From the NCBI GenBank assembly GCA_037693485.1, contig CM075344.1, forward strand, positions 90,245,001 through 90,309,000: DNA of 64,000 nucleotides, read 5' to 3'. Below, piece by piece: positions 21,735-30,595 of the stretch. Below the pieces are notes generated by a model. It searched no databases, had not been told where the DNA came from, and saw only the letters and a list, made by a program, of their open reading frames with translations. The DNA comes from Kitagawia praeruptora. Taxonomy: Eukaryota > Streptophyta > Magnoliopsida > Apiales > Apiaceae. Numbering within the stretch: position 1 is the stretch's first letter; the number at the start of each line of letters is the position of its first letter. Both the position numbers and the translations under genes were made by a program.

Positions 21735-22753
21735 CGGTGGAAGGAGAAACTTTAATTCTCTACTTGGCAGTGTCAGAATATTCCATCAGTGCGGTATTGG
21801 TAAGGGAAGAAATTGATCATCAATCTCAAGTATATTATGTGAGTAAGCGTTTGCTTGATGCAGAAACCCGATACACAAGTATGGAGAAGTTAATTTTCTC
21901 TTTAATCCTAGCTTCGAGAAAACTTCGCCCTTATTTTCAAGCTCATAAGATCGAGGTCCGTACGGCGTATCCAATGAGAGGGATTCTTCATAAGCCAGAA
22001 GTTTCTGGAAGAATGCTAAAATGGGAAATTGAACTAGGGCAGTTTGATTTAGAATATGTCCCAAGAACTGCTATTAAGGATCAAGCTTTAGCGGATTTCA
22101 TCCTTGAATTCGAGTCAGAAAATGAAGAAAAATCACTTGTGTTGGTAGAGCCTGGAATTCCAACTCAGAGGGCGCGCCCTCTTGAGGAAATTCCTCAGCC
22201 ATGGTGGAAGTTGCATGTAGATGGAGCAGTGAATAGTGGAGGAGCTGGGGCAGGTATAATCTTGGTTACTCCTGAAGGGAATCAGCTTATGAGCGCTATT
22301 CATTTCAAATTTCAAGCAACTAATAATGACGCGGAGTATGAAGCTTTGATTAATGGTTTGAAGGTAGCTTTGGAGATGAAGGTAGTGAATCTGATCATAT
22401 TGAGTGATTCGGAATTAGTGGTTGGACAAGTTAAAGGTGGATTTCAGTGTAGGGGTCCAAGAACAGAGCTTTATATGAAGTGTGCTCAGCGGCTTATTCA
22501 GAAGTTTCGGGAGGTGAGATTAGAGTGTATTCCCCGAGATGAGAATTGTAATGCAGATGTTCTGGCTAAGTTGGGATCCCAGAAAGACGCGATGCTGTTG
22601 GGAACGGTTCCATTGCAAATCCAAGAGGTACCGAGTATCCCGGAAGTAGAAGTTATGGAGATGGAGGCTATCCCGCATATTACTTGGATGACTGCAATTC
22701 AAGGGTATATTCGGGGAGGGATTCTTCCAGAAGACAAAGTTGAGGAAAGATGA
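21735..22753 (+). pseudogene. Dual RNase H region of the Tat pol
   Basis: The first part is the RT-linked RNase H: LYLAVSEYSISAVLVREE, VYYVSKRLLDAETRYTSMEK and KWEIELGQFDLEYVPR. A linker with AGGGCGCGCCCT (22169) follows. Then comes a complete second RNase H with the acidic residues in place: WKLHVDGAVNSGGAGAGI (Asp), NNDAEYEALINGL (Glu), LILSDSELVVGQVKG (Asp) and ECIPRDENCNADVLAKL. A second RNase H before integrase is the hallmark of the Tat group. The frame resumes directly after TSD copy 2 and ends at TGA 22751-22753, where relatives continue into integrase. Confidence 0.92.
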
Positions 22754-23920
22754 ATTCGGTATCAAGCAGCAAGATTTGTAGAATATGATGGAATCCTATA
22801 CAAGAGAGGTTTCAATCAGCCACTCTTGAAGTGCATAGATGGAGATGAATGCAATTATATCCTGCGGGAAATTCATGAGGGAATTTGTGGCAATCACTCG
22901 GGGGGTGGTTCGTTGGCAATGAAGGTGTTAAGGCAGGGTTATTATTGGCCTACTTTAAAGAAGGATGCTTATGACTTTGTGAAGGCATGTGATAAGTGTC
23001 AGCGGTTTGCCAACTATACTACAAGTCCTGCAACTACTCTGACTTCCATGATGAGTCCGTGGCCTTTTGCTATGTGGGGTATAGATCTAATTGGGGAACT
23101 CCCTAAAGCTAGGGGAAGTGTAAAATATGCTGTGGTGGCAGTTGATTACTTCACTAAATGGGCAGAGGCAATGCCTTTGGCCACAATTACCGCAAAGAAA
23201 ATTCGAGATTTTGTTTTTAACTCGATTGTATGCAGATTTGGGATCCCGTATAAGCTTGTATCAGATAATGGAAAGCAGTTCGACATCAAAGAGTTGTGAA
23301 AGTTATGTGATGATTTGGGAATCAAGAAGGAGTTTGTAGCTGTGTATCATCCTCAAAGTAATGGACAGACAGAGGCAATTAACAAAATTATCAAGCATAC
23401 TCTGAAGACGAAGTTAGAGGAATGTAAGGGGAATTGGCCTGAAGAGCTTCCCATGGTTTTGTGGTCGTACAATACAACTCCAAGGACTACAACTGGGGAA
23501 TCTCCCTTTGTGTTATCTTATGGGTGTGAAGCTATGGTTCCTGTGGAGATTGGAGCAGGTTCTTTCAAGAGAGATTTTTATGATGAAGAGGCTAATATGA
23601 TAAATCAAAGGTTGAATCTGGATTTTCTGGAAGAAACAAGGACTAACTCGCAGTTGAGGTTGGCAACTTATCAGCAAAGGGTTGCAAGGTATTACAACAG
23701 GAAAGTGAAGACTCGTCCTTTTAATGTGGGTGATTTGGTTCTTCGGAAGGTTATGCCAAATACAAGAGTTGCAGCTCATGGGGTCTTTGGTCCAAACTGG
23801 GAAGGACCTTACAAGATCAAGTCTATCATTTGGGAAGGAACTTATCATCTGGAAGACTTGGATGGCAACACAATCCCGAGAGCATGGAATGCGGAGCATT
23901 TGAAGAAATATTATCAGTAG
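22754..23920 (+). pseudogene. Integrase of the Tat pol
   Basis: It continues the RNase H frame past a TGA. The zinc-binding HHCC region is IREIHEGICGNHSGG-type followed by CDKCQRF (22865-23010). The core has MWGIDLIGEL (first Asp), VSDNGKQF (second Asp, about 23262-23282) and HPQSNGQTEAINKIIKHTLK (Glu). The C-terminal part has GDLVLRKVMPNTR and FGPNWEGPYKI and ends LEDLDGNTIPRAWNAEHLKK before TAG. A TGA at 23297-23299 cuts the core between the second Asp and the Glu. No chromodomain is present, as expected outside the chromovirus branch. Confidence 0.92.
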
Positions 23921-24833
23921 GGTGCGGCTTTGGCCCCCTATTTTATGAAGGCTTATATTTAAGTTGTAGACTAGCATAAATAACCGTTCTCCTAGTCTAG
24001 GGGGGTAGTGCATATACGCCTTCCTTAAATTTAGTTGAGATTTGCTTGTTTTTTCCTCACTTTGTCAATAAATGTTCTCCTTAGCCAGGGGGTAGTGTGT
24101 ATACCTTCCCTTGTTCTGAAGAGATTCCAGTTTTTTTTTATAAAAGATTTGAAGTTTTCAAGAAAATGGAAGTTTTTATCCTGTTGAAGTTGATTGTTGT
24201 GAAGGCCGCGCCCTGGTATAATAGGGCGCGCCTTACGTTGCATTAAGTAATCATGTGAAGAATTATTTTATCACAAATATAAAGGCATTTTTCAGAAATC
24301 TGTGAACTAGGTGAAGGCAAGTTTAAAGACGTTTTAAGCGGCCGCACACTAAAGAAACAAGGTCGCGTCCTTAGCTTATAAAGGGTAATTTACAACTAAA
24401 GTTTTGGAATATGTTTTTAGGATTTCAAGGTCGCTCCTATATATTAAGGCGCGCCCTGTAGAATTTTGAAGATTAATTTAAACAAGAAATTATCAAGGCA
24501 AATGAGATTTGGCAATAGACATGTAATTCAACAAAAGTATAATACTTGGTCATCAAAAGAAATTCAAAGATTACAACTTGCAGGGTTTTACAAAGGACCC
24601 GCGCCTTAAAAATTCAAAAGTTTCAAGAGCAGCACATAGTAAAAGAAGTTCTAGGGCGCGCCCTTAGGGGAGGGCGAGCCCTGATTGTCTGAGGGTTGAA
24701 TGGTGTCTTGATTTGCTGATGAAGGGGATTTCTGAGCATCTTGGTTTTGAGGGGAAATGATGTTTTCAGTTGAAGGCGCGCCCTCAAGGTCTTCAGGATT
24801 CTCCAGTCCTAGTTCAATTCTTTTTGCCTTTAG

Positions 24834-25627
24834 CTATTCGACATTCTTAGCTTTAAAGGAAATAATGTCTTCCACGCATTCGGGGCCAAAATGTGACCGG
24901 TCATAATCAGGATCGCGAGCAATGAAACCTAGCAAAAAATAGTTAAATCCATTTAGGAAGTTTTTATCTTTCATGGCTTGCTTTTCATCCTTCCAGCAAT
25001 TTGCTTTCTCCTTTTCTAGAGCATCTCGCTGAGCCTTTAACTCTGAGTTCTCTTTTTCCAGTTGATCATTTTTCTCGTTGAGAAACTGGCGGTGATCAAC
25101 TGATTCTTTAAGTTGGTCTCTAACCTCATCTAGATCGGCCTCCTTTGCTATAAGATCTTTCTTCCATTTGTTATCATTCTCAACGACCATCTCTGCAAGT
25201 CTCTTAGCATCGGCCTTGAGTTTGTTCACTTGGAGTTTTTCCTTTTGTACCCTCTGGGCGCGCCCTAAAGATTGAACCAAAAGTTGAGCAGAGGCTTTGA
25301 TCATGGAATTTGTCTCGTCATCAACATTCATGTTTTGCCAGAGATTAATCTCTTTTTCAGTGATAAGTGAGGCAGCAGCAGGGCCGATAAGAGTTTCCGC
25401 GTACGAGGGCGCGCCATCAACCTTTTGTTTCTTACCTTTATTAGCAAGTGGCTGGGTAGTGGCATTTCTCTTCAAAGATGCTGAGGAAGGAGATGGAACT
25501 ATTGGAGTAGGCTCTGGTTGTGAAGTAGGGCGCGCCCTAGAATCGGAGGTTCCGGCTTTATTTGTTTGATGTTCCTTAACATTTTTCTTGGGAACTCCTA
25601 AGCCACGTGGAATCCCAGAGGCCATAT
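24834..25627 (-). CDS. Antisense gene of Tat element, 3' coding exon (coiled coil)
   Basis: On the minus strand, TTCTTTCCTTGTGCAG precedes the ATG at 25625, a good splice acceptor. From MASGIPRGLGVPKK the frame runs 263 residues to a stop at 24834. The first third is Pro/Ser/Lys-rich (QPEPTPIVPSPSSASLKR). Residues about 115-225 form a heptad-like coiled coil (KRLAEMVVENDNKWKKDLIA, QLEKENSELKAQRDALEKEK). The end is FNYFLLGFIARDPDYDRSHF, a motif found in plant antisense or 'putative gypsy type transposon' proteins. Antisense genes between pol and the 3' LTR are known in Tat/Retand elements; their role is unsettled. Confidence 0.75.
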
Positions 25628-25761
25628 CTGCACAAGGAAAGAATGTCAAAATCCAGTTAATTATGAGCTCATAAATGATTACAAAGGGGGCAAAAAAAAT
25701 GTAAAGTTAACATATAAATAATTAAGACGTGGCCTAATGTTGAAAGTTATGTACCATCAGT

Positions 25762-25968
25762 TTATTCAGAATCTTCATTTTCACTTTCACTAGATGAAGA
25801 TAAGGGAACGGCGATACCATTTCTAAATTTCTTAAATTTACAGATTGATCCAACTCTATCAGAAAGGATTCCAACCCTTTTTAGGTTTTCCTCAGTGATT
25901 AGAGTTTGGAGGTTGAATTTCTCTACTGCAACTCTGAGGACGGCTTTGGCCCGAGATAGGGCCGCGCC
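25762..25968 (-). CDS. Antisense gene of Tat element, candidate middle exon
   Basis: Minus-strand frame ALSRAKAVLRVAVEKFNLQT...LKRVGILSDRVGSICKF, ending in an acidic tail (SSSSESENEDSE) and TAA. It is preceded by a pyrimidine-rich AAAAAGATCTTCAG acceptor candidate and followed by GGTACAT as a possible donor. How the frame links to its neighbours is not certain; the stop may be degenerative or a variant end of the protein. Confidence 0.5.
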   Translation of the reverse strand, partial: GAALSRAKAVLRVAVEKFNLQTLITEENLKRVGILSDRVGSICKFKKFRNGIAVPLSSSSESENEDSE

Positions 25969-26078
25969 CTGAAGATCTTTTTGGATTCTTCTATCTATTT
26001 TAGTTTAAAGGAATTAATAAAACTTTAAGGAAAATTGAAACGAATGAAAAGAGGAATCTAGGGCGCGCCCTCACTTAC

Positions 26079-26577
26079 TGGGATCCGTATTGAACTGAAG
26101 ACGAACTCGAGGAACATCCCAGACGAAGAAATAAGGTTACTTCCATCGTTTAATGTGGCTAATTCTTCCTTCAGAAAATCCCTTATTGTTGTGAGGTTTG
26201 TTGATTACCAGATAATAATATCCAATATTTGATTGGCGGATGCTAAAGAAATAGCTGATTTCTGGCATGGAGGGTGCCTCGAAACCCAAGTCATGGTAGA
26301 GAATGAGTAGGCCTAAAACAAGTTTATAGTTGTTGGGTGAAAGTTGAATTGGGGCTATATCATACCATTCAAGGATTTCTCTTAGGTATGGGTGTAAAGG
26401 CGCGCCCACACCAAGGGCTACAAGTCTCGGACTTAGAACCATCCTTGGAATTCTAAAATCTCTACCGTAGTTGAAAATATGGGGTCGATGGTGAGAGTGG
26501 GGAATGGTCCAAAGTCCTTCTTGACCATATTATTTCATGGCCCATTCCACTTCGTCATTTGTGGCAGTAGAAGACAT
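26079..26577 (-). pseudogene. Antisense gene of Tat element, conserved plant-transposon-like exon
   Basis: It begins with ATG at 26577 (MSSTATNDEVEWAMK), then TAA at 26530-26532, YGQEGLWTIPHSHHRPHIFN, MVLSPRLVALGVGAPLHPYL, REILEWYDIAPIQLSPNNYK, LVLGLLILYHDLGFEAPSMP and EISYFFSIRQSNIGYYYLVI. The pattern matches the 'putative gypsy type transposon' family (Transposase_28-like) seen in antisense genes of plant Tat elements. A second TAA lies at 26137-26139, after KRWK, and the frame continues as PYFFVWDVPRVRLQFN up to a donor CA|GTAAGTG at 26079. Both TAA codons fit C-to-T changes on the coding strand. Confidence 0.7.
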
Positions 26578-26588
26578 GCTCACACAGG

Positions 26589-27120
26589 CTAGCTTGCCCT
26601 GTTTCTTTCTAAGTTGGTTCTTTTCTTTTTCAGATATTTCAATATATCTACCCCAATCAATGTCAATTTCTTTATCAAGAACTTCCCGATGTTCGAATGG
26701 GGTAGGTGATGGAGGAGGGATGTTGGTTCGGAATTGACTAATGGTGAAATAGACGAGGCGGAAGGCACGCCCTCAGTGGCATAAGTATCTGAAGAATGTG
26801 TATCAGTAGAAGTTTGGCTGTTGGGATTAAAATCACTACCTGAAGAATCTAAAGGGGATATGTTTAGGTTCTTTTCAGGAGGTGAGGATTCTTGTGGAAG
26901 CTGAAGGTTTTTCTTGTCTTTAATTTGAACGCTGAGAGGGCTATTATCAAGGGAATCCTCACTGGAAAAACTCATCTTATCTTCGTTAAAATCTTCAATA
27001 AGGCGCGTCTTATCTTCTGGGGAGATGAATGAGAAGAGAGGCCTATAGTGATTCGGAGGAAGAGGGGGTGGCAGTGGAGAATGTAACCCAATGCGTCTAT
27101 GGAGAAGGCGCGCCCTCCAG
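26589..27120 (-). pseudogene. Antisense gene of Tat element, 5' exon
   Basis: A strong acceptor, TTTTTAATTTTTTGCAG, ends at 27121 on the minus strand. The first ATG in the long frame is at 26975 and gives a Ser/Asp-rich, low-complexity segment (MSFSSEDSLDNSPLSVQIKD) to a stop at 26589. The ATG of the next conserved segment (26577) is in a different frame, so this exon is either a short upstream ORF or frameshifted relative to it. Confidence 0.5.
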
Positions 27121-27503
27121 CTGCAAAAAATTAAAAATAGAAGCACTAAGGGCGCGCCCACGAAAAGAATAAAAGGAAATTTTTTTACAAATCAAGGTGA
27201 AGAGGGATGTTGATTGTGAAAGAATTTATGCTACGACCTAAGCTAAATATATGACTTAAAGTTTGATAAAATATCGGGCATTTTAGAAGACCTTAGGGCA
27301 CGCCTTAAGCGTAAGACACGTCCAAGAATCTAATATTCAGAATCATGTTTGATAGAAGATTACATCGGAAAAACAAGATCAAACGAGTATACATACATAT
27401 ATACATACATCGGAAAATGAAGAACACGAGTAGTTGAATAGTTAAATCGCAATAGCGATCAATTTATACGGTGAAAACATGAAATAAAGACATCAAAACA
27501 TAC

Positions 27504-27662
27504 CTTGAGAGTTCTGGAATGAAATATGTGGAAGAAGAACGCCGGAATCAGTTGATTTAGCCGACTTTTTGTTCGAAAAAAAATAGAATCGCCGGAGTCG
27601 ACTTTTGTTTGGGGAGAGAGAGAAGTAATAAGGGTAAAGTAAGAGAGAGGAAGGTATTTATA
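27504..27662 (-). promoter_or_regulatory. Antisense promoter and spliced leader
   Basis: On the minus strand, CTATAAATACC (27653-27663) is a textbook plant TATA box. A pyrimidine-rich CTTCCTCTCTCTTACTTTACCC leader follows. About 150 bases downstream, AACTCTCAAG|GTATGTTTTG gives a 5' splice site at 27504/27503, with the matching acceptor at 27121. The arrangement indicates a separate minus-strand transcription unit inside the 3' part of the element. Confidence 0.65.
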
Positions 27663-27818
27663 GGTGAGATAAAAAATAGTGGATGACAGCTGGGTCAATT
27701 GGAATCGATTAGAATTCAAAGGTCGCGCCCTCTCCTAGGGCGCGCCCTATGAAGAATGTTGTGAGAATTTTGGATTTTTTAGGAGAATTCCACATTTTAT
27801 TTCCAATTTCATATGGAA

Positions 27819-27830
27819 TTGGGGGGTAGT
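27819..27830 (+). other. Polypurine tract of the Tat element
   Basis: TTGGGGGGTAGT lies directly against the 3' LTR start at 27831. Confidence 0.75.
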
Positions 27831-28719
27831 TGTTATAGCCAAAATTCGGTTCGGGTATTTTAAGATGGATTCGGACCAATAACGGGTTCAATTTGGGATT
27901 CTAGAAAACAAATTAGGGTTTTTTGGATGTTAGGGCGCGCCCTGGATGGTATGTTGGAATTCCAAGATGGTAACAATGTCGATTTTGTATTTGATTATTG
28001 AAGAATTCCTCCTGTCGTATCTCAGGAGGGGAATGTCCGTCGTAGAAGGCCTCTAGGGGTTTTCCTAGATTTAGGGATCTTTCTTATACATTGAGGGCAT
28101 GTTCTCCTCGGTACAAAGATAGGTCTCTCCTTGGTGTGTGCTTTGGAGCTCTGTTCCTGTAGCCAATGGGCGCGTTCTCATTGGGGAACTTTAGAGTAAT
28201 CTGCACTTTGCACCCAAAAGCTCTGGATCACCTGTCTTGCTATCTGGTGGGTGCTTCTCATTCGAGGAACAGGGATGCGTTCTGCACTTGGGGTAAACCA
28301 TGGCTTTTCCTGCATCCTTGAAATCAAGAAATAGCTTGTAGCGGATAGGACTAGTCCTCGACGGGGGAAGTTTCCTTATCCGTGAAGTCTTGAGATCTTG
28401 GATGAGCCTTGGACCTTTTGTGGTTAGGCCTCATAGTAGAACATTCCGGATGCTGGACCGATATCCAAGCCCATTTGGGTTTCTTGCTCTCCAAGAACTA
28501 CGTCTGGCTTGATCCTCTATAAATATAGAGGTACGTAGGCAAATTGAGGGGTTGGAAGTCGAGAGCTCAGAATAGCCGCCACTAACCCTATCAATCTCAG
28601 CCACCAATCACAAACAACCACCACAAATCACCACTCTTTTCGACAAAGAACCACCGATGTAGATCTTGTTTCCGACGAAGTACCTCGAATTTTGTTGTTA
28701 CCAAATTCCTCCGTCAACA
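27831..28719 (+). repeat. 3' LTR (889 bp) of the Tat element
   Basis: TGTTATAGCC...CCGTCAACA, followed by TSD CACAT. Compared with the 5' LTR, about 20 substitutions were counted, most of them transitions, plus a 20-bp difference and two single-base gaps. Confidence 0.95.
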
Positions 28720-28724
28720 CACAT

Positions 28725-30104
28725 GAAAGTGATGTATGTATCTAAGTAGTAAAGTATGATGAGCATGAATACTAAACAAAGAATGAGCCACCTGTAGGAA
28801 GCGAGAATAAAGACACGAGTGATGTGCTTTCTCATACTTTTTCTTCTCTTTGACGAAAAGCAATAGAAATATGGTAAGTGGTGTTTTATTCGCAGCAATC
28901 CAGCACAAGTTTAGCTAGTAAAAAAACTAGTGGTTTAGTGGAAGCACCTTAATTAACATGGAGTCGAGCGCTCGTTCTTGGATTTCTTGCAAAAATGTAC
29001 TAGTGTGATCTTATCCGATCTTTGAAATTTCACATTCACCATTTAATCTATGCACGCCTTTCTGCTAAAAAAAACTAAAAAACAAGTACTGAAAAAGAAA
29101 TATTAGTGGGTGAGTGTTAATTAAGCCACAGGCAACCACAAACTGTTCTGGAATTTTATGGATATATGAGGTGGAGTCACTAATAAATGGTTTTAGAGGA
29201 TGAACCAGAAGCACTTGCCAAGTTAATTACCTCAGTGCATCCCCCATAACTTCGTGTTTGCTGGCTACATATATATAATTATAGCCGCCCTCTGCATTTA
29301 GGCCTTAAGATAAAGAGATAAGCTTCTGATTTCACCATAGTTATATCCAAATATTGCTTTTGTGTGCGACACGTTATACTATCAAGGGAACTTTCCATCC
29401 ATTTCACAGTGGGTTCACATATTTTTTTTTTTTTTACCCAAGTTGCACCCTTTAGAGCCAGACTGAACTGTCAGTCCAAATCGTTGGTTTAGTTTATGGA
29501 ATAATATTCCAGAAAAAATGACTCAACTAGTCGACCACTCTTTTGAGTACTTTCAAACTTTATCAAGGATTTATCAATTTACTGTTAGAGGAGCAGCAAC
29601 TTGTTGCATTTCTACGATATGTCGAAACTCATGACATGTGAAATTTTCTGTTTAAGAATTCTGACCATCACCCGTGTAAATTCTGAAAATGTCTTTAAAA
29701 TTTTAAACAAATTTCAAAGTATTGTCATTTTCTTTTGTTTATGCTTGATTCTGGAGAGGATCACAATCTTGTAAACCATGTGCTTGTCTACTTGAAAGAA
29801 TAATAATGATCTTGTTTTATCAACTTATTGTCACATTTGATTATATTCACAAAGTGTTAAAACTAAAAAGGAGAATTTGGTAACTCTATTAATGCTTGAT
29901 TGCCAGATAGATAAGTGTCAAATGTTGGAAAAACAGTTAAAAATGGAGGGAGCTGTGGATGAGGACTATCAAGACCACACACACACAAATGTACTTGCAC
30001 TCATCAATTAATTAACTGACTCTCATATGCACTTCCAAAAAGTGGAAGTTACAGTAAGAGGAACTTGTGGTATGAGAATGTGTATGTACACATTCGCATA
30101 TATA
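28725..30104. other. Intergenic region upstream of AHK1
   Basis: No gene, RNA gene or complete mobile element was recognised between the Tat target site and the foldback MITE. Short minus-strand frames near 28700-28900 have no family resemblance. Confidence 0.5.
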
Positions 30105-30498
30105 ATAGAAACTAAATTAGAATAGAAACTAGAAACTAAACATAAATTAAATATTTTCTTATTTTATTAAAAAAAAAAAGAGCGGTACGCTCTAAAAAAA
30201 GTAAAGGATAAGCTTGCAAGCTAATCTAATGACCAAATTAGGGGTACCCCAATACAAAAAGTTCATAATATTCTTGGCTCCATCCAGCAAAAAAAAAAAA
30301 AAATTACTGTTCACTGCTGACGTGGCAGTGACGTCAGCGTGAACAGTAATTTTTTTTTTTTTTTTTTTTTCTGGATGGAGCCAATAATTTTAAACACTTT
30401 TTGTGAAGGTGCCCCTGGCGGGGCCATTAGAATGAATGAAATATAATTTATTTAGTGTTTGTTTCTAGTTTTATTCTAAGATTGGTTTCTATTTGACC
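30105..30498. mobile_element. Foldback MITE in the AHK1 promoter region
   Basis: Outer arms AATAGAAACTAAATTAGAATAG (left) and the inverted CTAAGATTGGTTTCTATT (right) enclose a second, GC-flanked hairpin. The right arm carries TGCCCCTGGCGGGGCCA (about 30408-30424); the left counterpart is decayed. The centre is a 46-bp near-perfect hairpin, TTACTGTTCAC...GTGAACAGTAA (30304-30349), holding TGACGTGGCA (30318-30327) and TGACGTCA (30329-30336), both ACGT-core bZIP-type sites. It ends about 100 bp before the AHK1 start codon. Confidence 0.75.
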
Positions 30499-30505
30499 AC
30501 CAATC

Positions 30506-30515
30506 TATATATATA
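30506..30515 (+). promoter_or_regulatory. AHK1: Candidate TATA box of AHK1
   Basis: TATATATATA lies about 80-90 bp before the ATG, just outside the right end of the foldback MITE. This leaves room for a 5' UTR of about 50 bases. AT-rich surroundings make the assignment tentative. Confidence 0.4.
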
Positions 30516-30595
30516 AGTGTATGTATGCCCTGCAACTTGTTGCTGATGAGTTTTTAATGTAAACTACTACTATTACTTAACAATGAAAGAATAAA

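Larger units (their letters stand above)
8841..27943. repeat. Dispersed palindrome AGGGCGCGCCCT across the Tat element
   Basis: Exact 12-mers were read at 8841, 10165, 10657, 22169, 24653, 25527, 26060, 27737 and 27932. About 20 variants with one or two changes occur, for example at 13301, 14003, 24203, 24223, 24447, 24671, 24774, 25255, 25406, 25958, 26398, 27106, 27149, 27295 and 27720. They lie in both LTRs, in gag, the RNase H linker, the 3' region and inside antisense exons. None was seen in the two nested insertions. Density is highest between 24200 and 27750. Confidence 0.9.
8740..28719 (+). mobile_element. Ty3/gypsy LTR retrotransposon, Tat type, with two nested insertions
   Basis: The LTRs at 8740-9650 and 27831-28719 are flanked by the 5-bp TSD CACAT (8735-8739, 28720-28724). 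The order is PBS, gag, protease, RT, RNase H, a second RNase H, integrase, then a long 3' region with a minus-strand gene. The extra RNase H before integrase and the antisense gene after pol are known features of the Tat/Retand group. LTRs differ by about 20 substitutions plus one 20-bp indel over about 889 bp (hand count). Without the nested pieces the element is about 12.4 kb. It is defective, with several stops and frameshifts in gag-pol. AGGGCGCGCCCT is scattered throughout. Confidence 0.95.
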
